Below are positions 53,178 to 63,890 of a stretch of DNA of 64,000 bases, one piece after another. Numbering within the stretch: position 1 is the first letter of the stretch; each line of letters starts with the position of its first letter. The notes under the pieces are model-generated. The model was not told the DNA's origin. It saw only the letters and a list, made by a program, of their open reading frames with translations, and made no database searches. Source of the stretch: Bradyrhizobium retamae (GTDB lineage: Bacteria; Pseudomonadota; Alphaproteobacteria; Rhizobiales; Xanthobacteraceae); NCBI RefSeq assembly GCF_001440415.1, contig NZ_LLYA01000112.1, positions 248,001 through 312,000 on the forward strand, read 5' to 3'. The position numbers and the translations under genes were made by a program.

Positions 53178-54843
53178 ATGAATTCGCTTCTCCGTCCCAT
53201 CCTTGCATTGTTGATCTTGTTCGCGCCTGCGACGCCATCCCTCGCGCAAACCACCGCGCCGGTGGACCTGCGCATCCTCGCGATCAACGATTTTCACGGC
53301 TACCTCCGTCCGCCGCCGGGCGGAATCACGATCGCCGATCCCGAAGACAGGGCGAAGAAGATCACCGTCGAGGCCGGCGGCGCCGAGCACATGGCGACGC
53401 TGGTGAGCCAGCTTCGCGACGGGCACAAGAACTCGATCTTCGTGGCGGCCGGCGACTTGATCGGCGCCAGCCCATTGCTGTCGGCGATGTTCCATGACGA
53501 GCCGACGATCGAAGCGCTGTCGATGATGGGGCTGGCGCTTTCCTCCGTCGGCAATCATGAGTTCGACGAGGGCAAGGACGAACTCTTGCGCATGCAGAAT
53601 GGCGGCTGCCATCCGGTCGACAAATGCCAGGGGCCGCACCCGTTTACGGGCGCGAAATTCCGGTTATCTCGCCGCCAGCACGATCGAGAAGAGCAGCGGC
53701 AAGACGGTGTTTCCTCCATACGAAATCCGCGCGTTCGACGGCATTCCGGTCGCCTTCATTGGCCTGACGCTGAAAGGCACGCCGGGTCTCGTTGCACCTG
53801 TCGGCGTTGCCGACCTGGAATTCCGCGACGAGGCGGATACGGTGAACGCGCTGATCCCTGAACTGAAGGCGCGCGGCGCCGAGGCGATCGTCGTCCTGAT
53901 CCACGAAGGCGGATTGCCGACCGGCGATTACAACGAATGCCCTGGCGTTTCGGGGCCGATCGTCGATATCGTGAAAAAATTCGACAAGGCGGTGGATGTC
54001 GTGGTCTCCGGCCATACTCATCGCGCCTATGTCTGCGATATCGACGGACGGCTCGTTACCTCCGGCGACAAATACGGCACGCTCGTCACCGCGATCGATC
54101 TCAAGCTCGATCCCGTCACGCGCGACGTCATCAGCGCCAAGGCCGACAACACGATCGTCCGCACCGCAACGCTGGCGAAGGACGCCCAACAGACCGCGCT
54201 GATCGAATCCTATGACCGGCTGGCCGCGCCGATCGCCAACCGTCCGGCGGGCTCGGTGACGGCAACACTGTCGCGCGTGCCGAATGCCGCCGGCGAGAGC
54301 CCGCTCGGCGACATCATCGCAGATGCGCAACTCGCCGCGACCAGCAGCGAGACGAAAGGCGGCGCGGTCATCGCGTTCACCAATCCCGGCGGCGTGCGCG
54401 CCGACGTAACGCGGAAGGAAGATGGCGCGGTGACCTATGGCGACGTGTTCGCCAGCCAGCCGTTCCGCAATCAGCTTGTGACGCTGACGCTCACGGGCAA
54501 GCAGATCAAGGACATGCTGGAGCAGCAATGGCTCGATCCGAAGCGCCCGCGGATCCTGCAGGTGTCGAAGGGATTCGCCTATGCGTGGGACGCGACCAAG
54601 CCTGACGGTGAACGCGTGCTGCCCGAGCGGATGATGCTGAACGGGCGACCGATCGATCCGGCCGCGAGTTATCGCGTCACCGTCAACAATTTCCTTTTCG
54701 TCGGCGGCGACGGATTCACCGTGCTCACGCAAGGAACCGCACCGCAGGTCGGCATCTACGACGTCGACGCGCTGTACGCCTATTTTGCGGCAAACAGCCC
54801 GGTCAGCCCGACCGCTGCCGATCGCATCACCAGGATCAACTGA
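53178..54843 (+). pseudogene. 5'-nucleotidase/metallophosphatase, one-base frameshift
   Basis: From ATG 53178 a Sec signal peptide (LLRPILALLILFAPATPSLA) leads into the metallophosphatase domain: RILAINDFHGY, VAAGDLIGASPLL and SSVGNHEFDEGKDE. Near 53662 an extra T in CGGTTATCTC breaks the frame. The other frame continues as YLAASTIEKSSGKTVFPPYE, VVSGHTHRAYVCD and the C-terminal 5'-nucleotidase domain FTNPGGVRADVTRKEDG, to TGA 54843. Removing one T gives a normal periplasmic enzyme of about 555 residues. A sequence error is as likely as a real mutation. Confidence 0.85.
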
Positions 54844-54845
54844 GC

Positions 54846-54866
54846 GGAAAGGCCGGAGGCCTTTCC
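54846..54866 (+). terminator. hairpin after the 5'-nucleotidase gene
   Basis: GGAAAGGCC / GGA / GGCCTTTCC, 2 bases after the stop. A 9-bp stem; no T-run, so factor-dependent termination is possible. Confidence 0.6.
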
Positions 54867-54930
54867 GAGCGGCCCTCAAGAGCCTAGATTAGCCGCTCCT
54901 TACCGGCGCGCCCTAACGCCAGGATTTTGC

Positions 54931-55857
54931 ATGACACTGCTTCTGACCCATACCGCCTGTCTCGACCATGTCACGCCTCCGGGGCACCCCGAGCGCCCGG
55001 ACCGGCTGCGCGCGGTCGCCGAGGTGCTGGGGGAAGAGCGCTTCAAGCCGCTCACGCGCGGCGAAGCGCCCGAAGGCAGTCTTGATTCGGTCATGCTGTG
55101 CCACGGCGAACATTATGTCGGCGAACTCCGCCACATCGCCCCTCAGAGCGGGATGATCTATATCGACGGCGATACCTCGATGTCGCCGGGCACCTGGGAA
55201 GCGGTGATGCGCGGCGTCGGCGGCGCGGTGGCTGCGACGGACGCGGTGATGTCCGGAACCCATCAGAATGCTTTCGTCGCGGTGCGCCCGCCCGGCCATC
55301 ATGCCGAGGTCTCGAAGCCGATGGGCTTCTGCTTCTTCGACAATGTCGCCATCGCTGCACGTCACGCCCAGCGCAAATACGGCATTGGTCACGCCGCGAT
55401 CGTCGATTTCGACGTCCATCACGGCAACGGCACGCAGGACATCTTCTGGCACGATCCGACCGTGATGTATTGCTCGACGCACCAGATGCCGCTGTTTCCG
55501 GGCACCGGCGCCAGCGGCGAGCGCGGCGAACATGATACCATCGTCAATGCGCCGCTGGCTTCCGAAGACGGCAGCGCAAAATTCCGCGCCGCGTTCGAAA
55601 ACCTGATCCTGCCGCAATTGCAGAAGTTCTCGCCGGAACTGATCATCATCTCCGCAGGCTTCGACGCGCACTACCGCGATCCGCTGGCCTCGCTCAACCT
55701 GAAGGCGGACGATTTCGGCTGGGTCACCCGCAAGCTGATGGATGTGGCGGACCATAGCGCCGGCGGGCGGGTTGTCTCGGTGCTGGAGGGCGGCTACGAC
55801 CTGCAGGGGCTGAAAGAGTCGGTGGCGGCGCATGTCACGGCGCTGATGGGCGCGTAA
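54931..55857 (+). CDS. histone deacetylase superfamily (class II-like) deacetylase
   Basis: 308 residues: [40 protein letters not shown] (tandem His), [16 protein letters not shown] (Zn Asp and His), [15 protein letters not shown] (Zn Asp) and [20 protein letters not shown]. Bacterial members act as acetylpolyamine amidohydrolase or lysine deacetylase; substrate not predicted. Cytoplasmic. Confidence 0.93.
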   Translation: MTLLLTHTACLDHVTPPGHPERPDRLRAVAEVLGEERFKPLTRGEAPEGSLDSVMLCHGEHYVGELRHIAPQSGMIYIDGDTSMSPGTWEAVMRGVGGAVAATDAVMSGTHQNAFVAVRPPGHHAEVSKPMGFCFFDNVAIAARHAQRKYGIGHAAIVDFDVHHGNGTQDIFWHDPTVMYCSTHQMPLFPGTGASGERGEHDTIVNAPLASEDGSAKFRAAFENLILPQLQKFSPELIIISAGFDAHYRDPLASLNLKADDFGWVTRKLMDVADHSAGGRVVSVLEGGYDLQGLKESVAAHVTALMGA

Positions 55858-55984
55858 ATCCCTGCCACAATAGATTTGTGAAGCCCTTTGTTTTGCCGCG
55901 TTTTCTACGTGCGGAGCCGGTACCTACGTCGCTTGAAACGCTATAGTTTGATTCCGCCTGAACGGGCGCATTCGGGAACTCGAT

Positions 55985-56236
55985 ATGGCCGAAAATAACC
56001 AGATGGACGTCAAAAAACTCTCCTTCGAGCGGGCGATCGAGGAGCTTGAATCGATCGTGAAACGGCTCGAGGACGGTAAGGTGCCGCTGGAGGAATCGGT
56101 CGCGATCTACGAACGTGGCGAGGCGCTCAAGCGCCGCTGCGAAGAATTGCTGCGGCAGGCAGAGGCCCGCGTCGACAAGATCACGACCGATGCGAACGGC
56201 CAGGTCACGGGGACCGAGCCGCTCGACGTGCAGTAA
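55985..56236 (+). CDS. xseB: exodeoxyribonuclease VII small subunit
   Basis: 83 residues: LSFERAIEELESIVKRLEDG, KVPLEESVAIYERGEALKRR and CEELLRQAEARVDKI give the two-helix hairpin that binds XseA. Found near dxs in many alphaproteobacteria, as here. Confidence 0.95.
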   Translation: MAENNQMDVKKLSFERAIEELESIVKRLEDGKVPLEESVAIYERGEALKRRCEELLRQAEARVDKITTDANGQVTGTEPLDVQ

Positions 56237-56383
56237 GCCTGCCGTCTGGTCTTTCGGGGTTCGCGCAACAATCGGGAATATTGAGCAAATTCCGCGGCCC
56301 CGGCCGTGGGAGGCGGACCAGCCGAATTAGTTCTTTGCCCCCCGCACAGCCTGATATAGTCCGCCGACATTTGGGGACAGTAC

Positions 56384-57682
56384 GTGCGCGTCGAGCACCG
56401 CCATATCATCTATATTCAGGGCTACGATCCGCGCGGGCTGGCGCAATATTACCGCATGTTCCGGACCGAGCTGCGCAAGTTCGGCCGGCTTTACCAGCTC
56501 CAGGCCACCATCGGCCGGCCAAAGGTGGCGTCCGACGACGAGATCGCGTCCTGGACCATCGATACCACAGCCTCCGACTGGCAGACACGCACGTCCTACG
56601 ACTTCCTTCGGTTCGAGGACTTCATCCAGCAAGACCTGGCGTCGCCGATCTGGCGCACGGTGTTCAACGCGGTCTGGATCTACTGGCGTCTCCTCTTCTC
56701 CGGCACCATCGCCCGCTTCGGCAAGGCGAACTGGCGTTTTGCAACTTTCATCACCTATCCGCACCTGATGCTGTTGCTGGAGGCCGTGTGTGTCGGCGCC
56801 ATCGCCTTCGTGTTCGAGAAGGGCCTGAACGCCATCGGCATTCCCGACGCATTCAGCATCGCCATCGCGGCCGCCCTCTTCGTTGCCCTGCTCGGCACGG
56901 TGCTGAAATACACCGAGAATGCCACCTACGTGCTTTATCTCCTGTGCGACACGATCTGGACCTGGGAGTTCTCGCACCGCGAGCGTCCGGAATGGGACCA
57001 GCGCATCGACCGCTTTGCGCAGCATCTGGTCAATATCGCCAAGAGCACCGACGCCGACGAGATCGTCATCGTCGGCCATAGTTCCGGATCGTTCTTGAGC
57101 ACGGAAATGCTGGCGCGTGCGCTCAAGCTCGATCCCGCGCTCGGCCGTCACGGGCCGCGGATCGTGCTGCTGACCATCGGCGGCAATTTCCCGATCGTCG
57201 GCTATCACGCCGTATCGAAAGAATTTCGCGAGCATCTGCGGATGCTGGCGGTCGAGCCGTCGGTCGACTGGATCGACTGTCAGGCCCGCAAGGACGTGAT
57301 GAATTTCTACCAGTTCGATCCGATCACGAGCCACGGCATCGACGTTGGGGCGGCGCGGCGCAACCCGAAGATCGTGCCGGTTCGCTTCCGTGACATCATC
57401 CGGCCCGAGCACTACGAGAAATTCCGCTGGCAGTTCTTCCGCGTGCATTTCCAGTTCGTGATGGCCAACGAACGGCCCAACGCCTACGACTTCTTCATGA
57501 TCGTCTGCGGGCCGGTCCCGCTCAGCGCGCGCATGGCCGTCCCCGACGCCGCGCTTGATGTCGCCACCGGCGATTCCGGAGCGCGCGATCGGGCCTGGAA
57601 GAGGATCGAAGCGGCCACCACGGCGGCCGCAAGTGCCACGGATTTGAGCAAGTTGGAACCAACCGCCCGCCGCAGTGGTTGA
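56384..57682 (+). CDS. membrane protein with alpha/beta-hydrolase (GHSSG) motif
   Basis: 432 residues from GTG 56384. An N-terminal soluble part (HIIYIQGYDPRGLAQYYRMF) is followed by two to three membrane segments (LMLLLEAVCVGAIAFVFEKG; AFSIAIAAALFVALLGTVLK) and a C-terminal cytoplasmic domain with EIVIVGHSSGSFLSTEMLAR, the nucleophile elbow of a serine hydrolase, and ARPEHYEKF-type His candidates. No family name known to me; lipid or ester hydrolysis at the membrane is inferred only from the elbow motif. Confidence 0.75.
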   Translation: MRVEHRHIIYIQGYDPRGLAQYYRMFRTELRKFGRLYQLQATIGRPKVASDDEIASWTIDTTASDWQTRTSYDFLRFEDFIQQDLASPIWRTVFNAVWIYWRLLFSGTIARFGKANWRFATFITYPHLMLLLEAVCVGAIAFVFEKGLNAIGIPDAFSIAIAAALFVALLGTVLKYTENATYVLYLLCDTIWTWEFSHRERPEWDQRIDRFAQHLVNIAKSTDADEIVIVGHSSGSFLSTEMLARALKLDPALGRHGPRIVLLTIGGNFPIVGYHAVSKEFREHLRMLAVEPSVDWIDCQARKDVMNFYQFDPITSHGIDVGAARRNPKIVPVRFRDIIRPEHYEKFRWQFFRVHFQFVMANERPNAYDFFMIVCGPVPLSARMAVPDAALDVATGDSGARDRAWKRIEAATTAAASATDLSKLEPTARRSG

Positions 57683-58030
57683 AAATCGAGATTTTTCGGC
57701 CCTGCGCCCCCGAACCGAATCCGCGCTCCGGGTTGGCTTTGGCGGCGGCTTTGGTGTAAAGCTTGCCGTTCCATGCGCTGGGGAAAGCAGCCTGCCGGGC
57801 GATTTTCCACGGCTGCAAGCACCTCAAATAGCTAAAGAAACTGAACCGGGAAGGGTTAGAAGCGACTAAGTGATGCATATCACATGGTTTAAACCGGAGT
57901 GCATCTAGGCTTTCAAATCAGGTACCGGCCTGCCGGACTGGCAGGTGGGTCTGGATTTTCGCGGCGCGGTTAACGCGCTTCCCGTCTCGCGTCGGGCCTT
58001 TATCCCGACATGCAAAATTGGAATATCGCA
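57683..58030. other. intergenic region upstream of dxs
   Basis: About 350 bases with no gene I can support. It probably contains the dxs promoter; I could not place -35/-10 boxes with confidence. Confidence 0.5.
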
Positions 58031-59956
58031 GTGACCACATATAGTAAAACGCCGCTTCTCGATACCATCCGCACGCCCGAGGATCTTCGCAAGCTCAAGA
58101 TCGAGCAGGTGCGGCAGGTCGCGGACGAGCTCCGCCAGGAAACCATCGACGCCGTCTCGGTGACCGGTGGCCACTTCGGCGCCGGCCTCGGCGTCGTCGA
58201 ACTGACCACCGCGATCCACTACATCTTCGACACGCCGCGCGACCGCCTGATCTGGGACGTCGGGCACCAGGCCTACCCGCACAAGATCCTGACCGGCCGC
58301 CGCGACCGCATCCGCACGCTGCGCACCGGCGGCGGCCTCTCCGGCTTCACCAAGCGCACCGAGAGCGACTACGACCCGTTCGGCGCCGCGCACTCCTCGA
58401 CCTCGATCTCCGCCGGCCTCGGCATGGCCGTGGCGCGCGACCTCTCCGGCGGCAAGAACAACGTGATTGCCGTGATCGGCGACGGTGCGATGTCGGCCGG
58501 CATGGCCTATGAAGCCATGAACAACGCAGGCGCGATGAATTCGCGGCTGATCGTCATCCTCAACGACAACGACATGTCGATTGCGCCGCCGGTCGGCGCG
58601 ATGAGCGCCTATCTCTCCCGCCTCTACTCCGGCAAGACGTACCGCACGCTGCGCGACGCAGCCAAACAGATCAACAAGCGCCTGCCGAAAATCCTCGCCA
58701 ACCGCGCCAACCGCGTCGAGGAATATTCCCGCGGCTTCATGATGGACGGCGGCACGCTGTTCGAGGAACTCGGCTTCTACTATGTCGGCCCGATCGACGG
58801 CCATAACCTCGACCATCTGCTGCCTGTTTTGAAGAACGTCCGCGACATGGAAACCGGCCCGATCCTGGTTCACGTCGTGACGCAAAAGGGCAAGGGCTAC
58901 GCCCCCGCGGAAGCCTCCGCCGACAAGTATCACGCCGTGGTCAAGTTCGACGTCGCCACCGGCGCGCAGGCCAAGGCCAAGCCGAATGCGCCGGCCTACC
59001 AGAACGTGTTCGGCCAGAGTTTGGTCAAGGAAGCCGAGAAGGACGACAAGATCGTCGCCATCACCGCCGCGATGCCGTCGGGTACCGGCGTCGACATCTT
59101 CAACAAGTCATTTCCGGAGCGCACATTCGACGTCGGCATTGCCGAGCAGCATGCTGTGACGTTTGCGGCGGGGCTTGCCACCGAAGGCTACAAGCCGTTC
59201 TGCGCGATCTACTCGACCTTCCTGCAGCGCGGCTATGACCAGGTGGTCCATGACGTCGCGATCCAGAGCCTCCCGGTCCGCTTCGCGATCGACCGCGCCG
59301 GCTTGGTCGGCGCCGACGGCGCCACCCATGCCGGTTCGTTCGACAACGCCTATCTCGGCTGCCTGCCGAACTTCGTCATCATGGCGGCGTCCGACGAAGC
59401 CGAACTGGTGCACATGGTCGCCACGCAAGTCGCGATCAACGACCGCCCGAGCGCGGTGCGTTATCCGCGCGGCGAAGGCCGCGGCGTCGAAATGCCCGAG
59501 GTCGGCATCCCCCTCGAGATCGGCAAGGGCCGCATCGTCCGCCAGGGCAGCAAGGTCGCCCTGCTCTCGTTCGGCACGCGAATGGCCGAATGCGAAAAGG
59601 CTGCTGACGAACTCGCCGCCCACGGCCTGTCCACCACCATCGCCGACGCCCGCTTCATGAAGCCGCTCGACGTCGATCTGGTGCTGAAGCTGGCGCGCGA
59701 CCACGAGGTGCTGCTCACCATCGAGGAAGGCTCGATCGGCGGCTTCGGCTCGCACGTCATGCAGACGCTGGCGGAACACGGCATGCTCGACGGCGGCTTG
59801 CGCATGCGTGCGATGATCCTGCCCGACGAGTTCATCGACCACGACTCGCCGAACGCGATGTATGCCTATGCCGGCCTTGACGCCAAGGGCATCGTCGCCA
59901 AGGTGTTCGACGCGCTCGGCAAGGATTACAAGACCGAGACCGTCAAGCTCGCCTGA
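58031..59956 (+). CDS. dxs: 1-deoxy-D-xylulose-5-phosphate synthase
   Basis: 641 residues from GTG 58031 ([20 protein letters not shown]), the family's usual N-terminus; an in-frame ATG lies 21 bases upstream. TPP-dependent condensation of pyruvate and glyceraldehyde 3-phosphate, the first step of the MEP isoprenoid pathway. The TPP motif [18 protein letters not shown] begins near 150; [20 protein letters not shown] (catalytic Glu), [20 protein letters not shown] and [20 protein letters not shown] are all present. Confidence 0.97.
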   Translation: MTTYSKTPLLDTIRTPEDLRKLKIEQVRQVADELRQETIDAVSVTGGHFGAGLGVVELTTAIHYIFDTPRDRLIWDVGHQAYPHKILTGRRDRIRTLRTGGGLSGFTKRTESDYDPFGAAHSSTSISAGLGMAVARDLSGGKNNVIAVIGDGAMSAGMAYEAMNNAGAMNSRLIVILNDNDMSIAPPVGAMSAYLSRLYSGKTYRTLRDAAKQINKRLPKILANRANRVEEYSRGFMMDGGTLFEELGFYYVGPIDGHNLDHLLPVLKNVRDMETGPILVHVVTQKGKGYAPAEASADKYHAVVKFDVATGAQAKAKPNAPAYQNVFGQSLVKEAEKDDKIVAITAAMPSGTGVDIFNKSFPERTFDVGIAEQHAVTFAAGLATEGYKPFCAIYSTFLQRGYDQVVHDVAIQSLPVRFAIDRAGLVGADGATHAGSFDNAYLGCLPNFVIMAASDEAELVHMVATQVAINDRPSAVRYPRGEGRGVEMPEVGIPLEIGKGRIVRQGSKVALLSFGTRMAECEKAADELAAHGLSTTIADARFMKPLDVDLVLKLARDHEVLLTIEEGSIGGFGSHVMQTLAEHGMLDGGLRMRAMILPDEFIDHDSPNAMYAYAGLDAKGIVAKVFDALGKDYKTETVKLA

Positions 59957-60001
59957 GGCAAGCGCCGTTGGTGTAATCGGTCTTACCGCGGCCTCGTTCC
60001 G

Positions 60002-60023
60002 CCTCTCCCGCTTGCGGGAGAGG
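60002..60023. repeat. intergenic hairpin CCTCTCCCGC-TT-GCGGGAGAGG
   Basis: Perfect 10-bp arms with a 2-base loop between dxs and the next gene. Of the short GC-rich hairpin type scattered between genes in Bradyrhizobium and relatives; may attenuate readthrough. Confidence 0.6.
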
Positions 60024-60077
60024 GAACGCAGTCCCGCCGCGGTCGGCTGTTCGACTGATTTTAGCGCCGGAAATCCC

Positions 60078-60650
60078 ATGAAGATCTATCTGGCGGGTCC
60101 CGACGTGTTCCTGCCGGATTCAATCGAGATCGGGCGCAGCAAGGCCGCGATCTGCGCCCGACATGGGCTGACCGGTCTCTACCCGCTCGATAACGCGGTT
60201 AACCTTGCCGCCGCCGACGCGTCGCTTTCGATCTTCAAGGGCAATGAAGCAATGATGGATGCGGCGGACGCGATCATTGCCAATCTTACGCCGTTTCGCG
60301 GCCCCAGTGCCGACGCCGGCACGGTCTATGAACTCGGCTACATGGCCGGTCGCGGCAAGCTCTGCCTGGCCTATAGCAACGACCCCGCGGTTTATGTTGA
60401 GCGGGTAAAGCGGAACTACGATGTGACCAGATCCGCCACCGGCCACCTGATCGACGGCGAAGGGCTGGCGGTGGAAGATTTCGGCCTGCCCGACAATCTC
60501 ATGATGATCCACACGCTCGATCTGCATGGTGCTAGACTGGTGACACCGCGACAGCGGCCGCAAGATATCTGGCACGATCTCACCTCGTTCGAGGCCTGCG
60601 TCGCTTTGGCGGCGGATCGCGCCACGGCAAATCGGACTGAACTTGGCTGA
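60078..60650 (+). CDS. nucleoside 2-deoxyribosyltransferase family protein
   Basis: 190 residues: MKIYLAGPDVFLPDSIEIGR, MMDAADAIIANLTPFRGPSA and DAGTVYELGYMAGRGKLCLA (catalytic Glu in YELGYM). The family transfers deoxyribose between bases or hydrolyses nucleotides. It overlaps the next gene by 8 bases, so it is in the dxs-tlyA operon. Confidence 0.88.
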   Translation: MKIYLAGPDVFLPDSIEIGRSKAAICARHGLTGLYPLDNAVNLAAADASLSIFKGNEAMMDAADAIIANLTPFRGPSADAGTVYELGYMAGRGKLCLAYSNDPAVYVERVKRNYDVTRSATGHLIDGEGLAVEDFGLPDNLMMIHTLDLHGARLVTPRQRPQDIWHDLTSFEACVALAADRATANRTELG

Positions 60651-61398
60651 CAAGAACGACAGCAAAACCTCTCCCCGCACGCGCGTGGACGTGCTGCTGG
60701 TCGAGCGCGGCCTGTTCGAAAGCCGCGCCCGCGCACGCGCTGCGATCGACGCCGGTGGCGTGACGGCCGACGGCAGGCCCGTGTTGAAGGCGTCGGAGAT
60801 GATCGCCGTCAATGCCGAACTGTCCGCCCAGCCAGCGTACCCTTACGTCTCGCGCGGCGGCGTCAAGCTCGCCGGCGCGCTGGAGCAGTATCCGATCGAG
60901 ATCGAGGATCATGTCTGCCTCGACGTCGGTGCCTCCACCGGCGGCTTCACCGAGGTACTGCTGGCTAACGGCGCCAGCCTCGTCTTCGCCATCGATGTCG
61001 GGCGCGGCCAGTTGCATCCCTCGCTGCAGAGCCATCCCAAAGTCGTATCGATGGAAGAAACCGACATTCGCCAGTTTGAGGGCAAGCGCCTGCCCGCCCG
61101 GCCGGATGTCGTCGTTATCGACGTCAGCTTTATTTCCTTGAAGGCGGTGCTGCCGGTGGCGCTGTCGCTGGCCGCAGCCCCGATGCATCTGCTCGCGCTG
61201 ATCAAGCCGCAGTTCGAGGCGGAACGAAAGCACTCCAAGCACGGCATCATCCGCAACGCGATGGTGCATCAGGCGATCTGCGACGATATCTCGGCGTTCG
61301 CCGCCTCGCTCGGCTGCACCGATATCCAGGTGTTTCCGTCGTCGATCAAAGGCGGCGACGGCAATATCGAGTTCTTCATGGGCGCGCGCCGTGGCTGA
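60643..61398 (+). CDS. tlyA: TlyA-family rRNA (cytidine-2'-O-) methyltransferase
   Basis: 251 residues from TTG 60643. An N-terminal S4 RNA-binding domain ([28 protein letters not shown]) is followed by an FtsJ-like SAM domain ([50 protein letters not shown]). Methylates 16S and 23S rRNA in relatives. It overlaps the next gene by 8 bases. Confidence 0.93.
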   Translation: MADKNDSKTSPRTRVDVLLVERGLFESRARARAAIDAGGVTADGRPVLKASEMIAVNAELSAQPAYPYVSRGGVKLAGALEQYPIEIEDHVCLDVGASTGGFTEVLLANGASLVFAIDVGRGQLHPSLQSHPKVVSMEETDIRQFEGKRLPARPDVVVIDVSFISLKAVLPVALSLAAAPMHLLALIKPQFEAERKHSKHGIIRNAMVHQAICDDISAFAASLGCTDIQVFPSSIKGGDGNIEFFMGARRG

Positions 61399-62638
61399 GA
61401 GCGAACGCCTCGTCATCGACCATGTCGGCCATCACGGCGACGGCGTCGCCATATCAGGCGGCGGCAACATCTATGTGCCGTACACGCTTGGCGGCGAAAC
61501 AATAGAGGCCGGTCCGGTTCCCGGCCACCACCCCGACCGCCGGCGATTGCTCAAGGTCGAGACAGCGAGCGTCGAGCGCGTCGCACCGTTCTGTCCGCAT
61601 TTCGGCGTCTGCGGCGGCTGTGCGATCCAGCACTGGGACGCCGAACCCTATCGCGCCTGGAAGCGCGAGTTCGTGGTGACGACGCTGTCGCAGGCAGGAA
61701 TCGATTGCGACGTCGCAGCCCTCGTCGATGCCCATGGCGCGGGCCGCCGGCGCATCATCCTGCACGGCCGAATCGGAACGCATGGCGTGCTCAAGGTCGG
61801 CTATGCCGCGGCCGGTTCGCACGACATCATTCCGATCGACCGCTGCCCGATCCTCGATCCCCAATTGAGCGGCGCGATCGAGGCCGCCTGGGCCATCGCC
61901 GAGCCGTTGATCGCGATGGGCAAACCGCTCGACATCCAGATCACCGCGACCAATAGCGGCCTCGACGTCGATGTGCGCGGCTCCGGGCCGGTATCTTCAG
62001 CCATGATCGCGCGGCTGTCGCGCATCGCCGAACAACATCGGCTGGCGCGGCTGACGCGTCACGGCGAACTGGTGCTGATGCGAACGCCGCCCGTAATTTC
62101 GATTGGCGCGGCGCAGGTCACGCTGCCGCCCGGCTCGTTCCTGCAGGCCACGGTGGCGGGCGAGGAGGCGCTAGCTGCGCTCGTCTCCGAACATTGCAAG
62201 CGCGCCAAACATATCGCCGACCTGTTCTGCGGCGTCGGCCCCTTCGCGCTGCGGCTTGCGGCGAAGTCGCGTGTTACCGGTTTCGACAGCGACACCGGCG
62301 CGGTAGCAGCCTTGCAGAAAGCCGCGACGTCCACCTCGGGGCTGAAGCCGGTCAAGGCCGAGCCACGCGACCTGTTCCGACGCCCGCTGATGCCGCAGGA
62401 ACTGCGCGACTACGACACCGTCGTGTTCGATCCTCCGCGGCAGGGCGCGCAAGCGCAGGTCACCCAGATTGCGGCGAGCAAGGTGCCGACGGTGGTTGCA
62501 GTATCATGCAACGTCACGACGTTCGCGCGCGATGCGAAGATCTTAATCGACGGCGGTTTTACGATCGAAGGCGTCACACCCATCGACCAGTTCCGCCATA
62601 CGCCGCATGTGGAATTGGTGGCGCGGTTCAGGCGATAA
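61391..62638 (+). CDS. RNA (uracil-5-)-methyltransferase, RlmD/TrmA family with Fe-S motif
   Basis: 415 residues from GTG 61391. A TRAM-like N-terminus ([20 protein letters not shown]), the 4Fe-4S cysteines in [16 protein letters not shown], the SAM motif [28 protein letters not shown] and the catalytic Cys in [15 protein letters not shown]. Most like RlmC/RlmD-type m5U methyltransferases; which rRNA or tRNA position is not determined. Confidence 0.93.
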   Translation: MAESERLVIDHVGHHGDGVAISGGGNIYVPYTLGGETIEAGPVPGHHPDRRRLLKVETASVERVAPFCPHFGVCGGCAIQHWDAEPYRAWKREFVVTTLSQAGIDCDVAALVDAHGAGRRRIILHGRIGTHGVLKVGYAAAGSHDIIPIDRCPILDPQLSGAIEAAWAIAEPLIAMGKPLDIQITATNSGLDVDVRGSGPVSSAMIARLSRIAEQHRLARLTRHGELVLMRTPPVISIGAAQVTLPPGSFLQATVAGEEALAALVSEHCKRAKHIADLFCGVGPFALRLAAKSRVTGFDSDTGAVAALQKAATSTSGLKPVKAEPRDLFRRPLMPQELRDYDTVVFDPPRQGAQAQVTQIAASKVPTVVAVSCNVTTFARDAKILIDGGFTIEGVTPIDQFRHTPHVELVARFRR

Positions 62639-62663
62639 GGCGCTTCTTGCTTACCTTCCCCTT

Positions 62664-62695
62664 GGAGGTGAAGTCCGAATTCCGGATTCACCTCC
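62664..62695. terminator. imperfect hairpin between convergent genes
   Basis: GGAGGTGAA-TCCG / CCGGA-TTCACCTCC pairs across the 3' ends of the methyltransferase and the DUF1194 gene; likely bidirectional terminator. Confidence 0.55.
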
Positions 62696-63548
62696 CCCAC
62701 CTGTCCTGCCAGATCTTCTCGCCGATCATGCAATTGACGCGCGGCTCCCTGCCCGCCGCAGGCACCACCGGGCGTTCGGGCGTGCGGCCGGCGATCTCGA
62801 GCAGCAGCTTGGTGCGGATCGCTTCCTTGAACTTGTCGCGGTCCTTGATGGTCACCACGAACGAGCCGGGGCCGCCGATGACGCAGTCCTCGTAATAGAA
62901 ATCGAGATTGTCGATATCCATGGTGGAATAAGACGGCTCCTTCACCATGATCGGCAGGCCGTTGATGACGATGCCCTTTTCCAACGCGGCATCGCGCGCG
63001 ATGAGGACCGGCGCGCCGTTGTTGTTCGGGCCATCGCCCGAGATATCGATCACTCGTCGCAAACCGCGGTGCGGGCTCTCGTCGAACAGCGGCATGGCGA
63101 AGTTGATCGCACCCGAAATCGAGGTGCGCGATGCCCGGCGGATCGGGGTCTTGACGATCTCGTTGGCGACGGCATCGGCCGTCTCGGGTCCATCGATCAC
63201 GCGCCAGGGGATGATGATCTTCTGGTCGGTTGATGCCGCCCACTCAAAATAGGTGATCGCGATCCTGCCGTTCGGCCCGCTCTTGAGCGCCTGCAAAAAC
63301 TCCTTGGAGACGATCGCCTGCGCGTAGCCTTCCCGCTGCAGCGCCAGTTCATCCATGTCCATCGAATAGGAGACGTCGACGGCAAGGACGAGTTCGAGGT
63401 CGACGGTCGGATTGGCGTCCTTGTCGGCCAGTTGGCCAGCAGCGGCGTTCGCCTGGTTTGTTGGGTTCGGCGCGGCAATACCTGCCACGTCGCCGCCAGC
63501 GAGCATGCCGGCTACAAGCACGACCCCGATCGAGACATACCAGCGCAT
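62688..63548 (-). CDS. DUF1194 / VWA-like exported protein
   Basis: 286 residues from ATG 63548 (GGGAGGG site), with a Sec signal peptide (MRWYVSIGVVLVAGMLAGGD). The von Willebrand A fold shows the metal-site motif LVLAVDVSYSMDMDEL (DxSxS), VIDISGDGPNNNGAPV and GLPIMVKEPS. Family DUF1194, role unknown; probably periplasmic. Confidence 0.88.
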   Translation of the reverse strand: MRWYVSIGVVLVAGMLAGGDVAGIAAPNPTNQANAAAGQLADKDANPTVDLELVLAVDVSYSMDMDELALQREGYAQAIVSKEFLQALKSGPNGRIAITYFEWAASTDQKIIIPWRVIDGPETADAVANEIVKTPIRRASRTSISGAINFAMPLFDESPHRGLRRVIDISGDGPNNNGAPVLIARDAALEKGIVINGLPIMVKEPSYSTMDIDNLDFYYEDCVIGGPGSFVVTIKDRDKFKEAIRTKLLLEIAGRTPERPVVPAAGREPRVNCMIGEKIWQDRWGR

Positions 63549-63890
63549 TGCGGCCCTCCCGTCGAACGTCAGTGATGGTGACATGCAAAATGGCCGACGC
63601 AAAGCGCTGAAATCATTTGTCCTTCACATTCGGGTTAGGATCGACTTCGTCCGCAGCAGGCATGCTCGGCCGGTTCCACACCGCGAGCGCCCTGTCCGAA
63701 TCCGGCGCGATGGCCGGCTTGATCGAGCTGAAACTCTCGGCGCCCCCGGTTTCAGGACCGGCCTGGAGCCTGTAAACTGATCGAGACGGCCGTCAGCCGC
63801 GGCGATCGGACCATGGCGCAGCGCCTGGCAGACCGCCGCGCCAACTGAACGCCGCGGGCTCGTCGGATTTCCTTCGCTTCGGGACTACAA
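63549..63890. other. intergenic region before clpS
   Basis: About 340 bases between divergent genes; only short, unsupported open frames. It should contain the clpS promoter. Confidence 0.5.

Noticed and set aside
53010..53639. 209-residue minus-strand open frame
   Set aside because: Shadow of the 5'-nucleotidase N-terminal domain; low complexity, no start signal.
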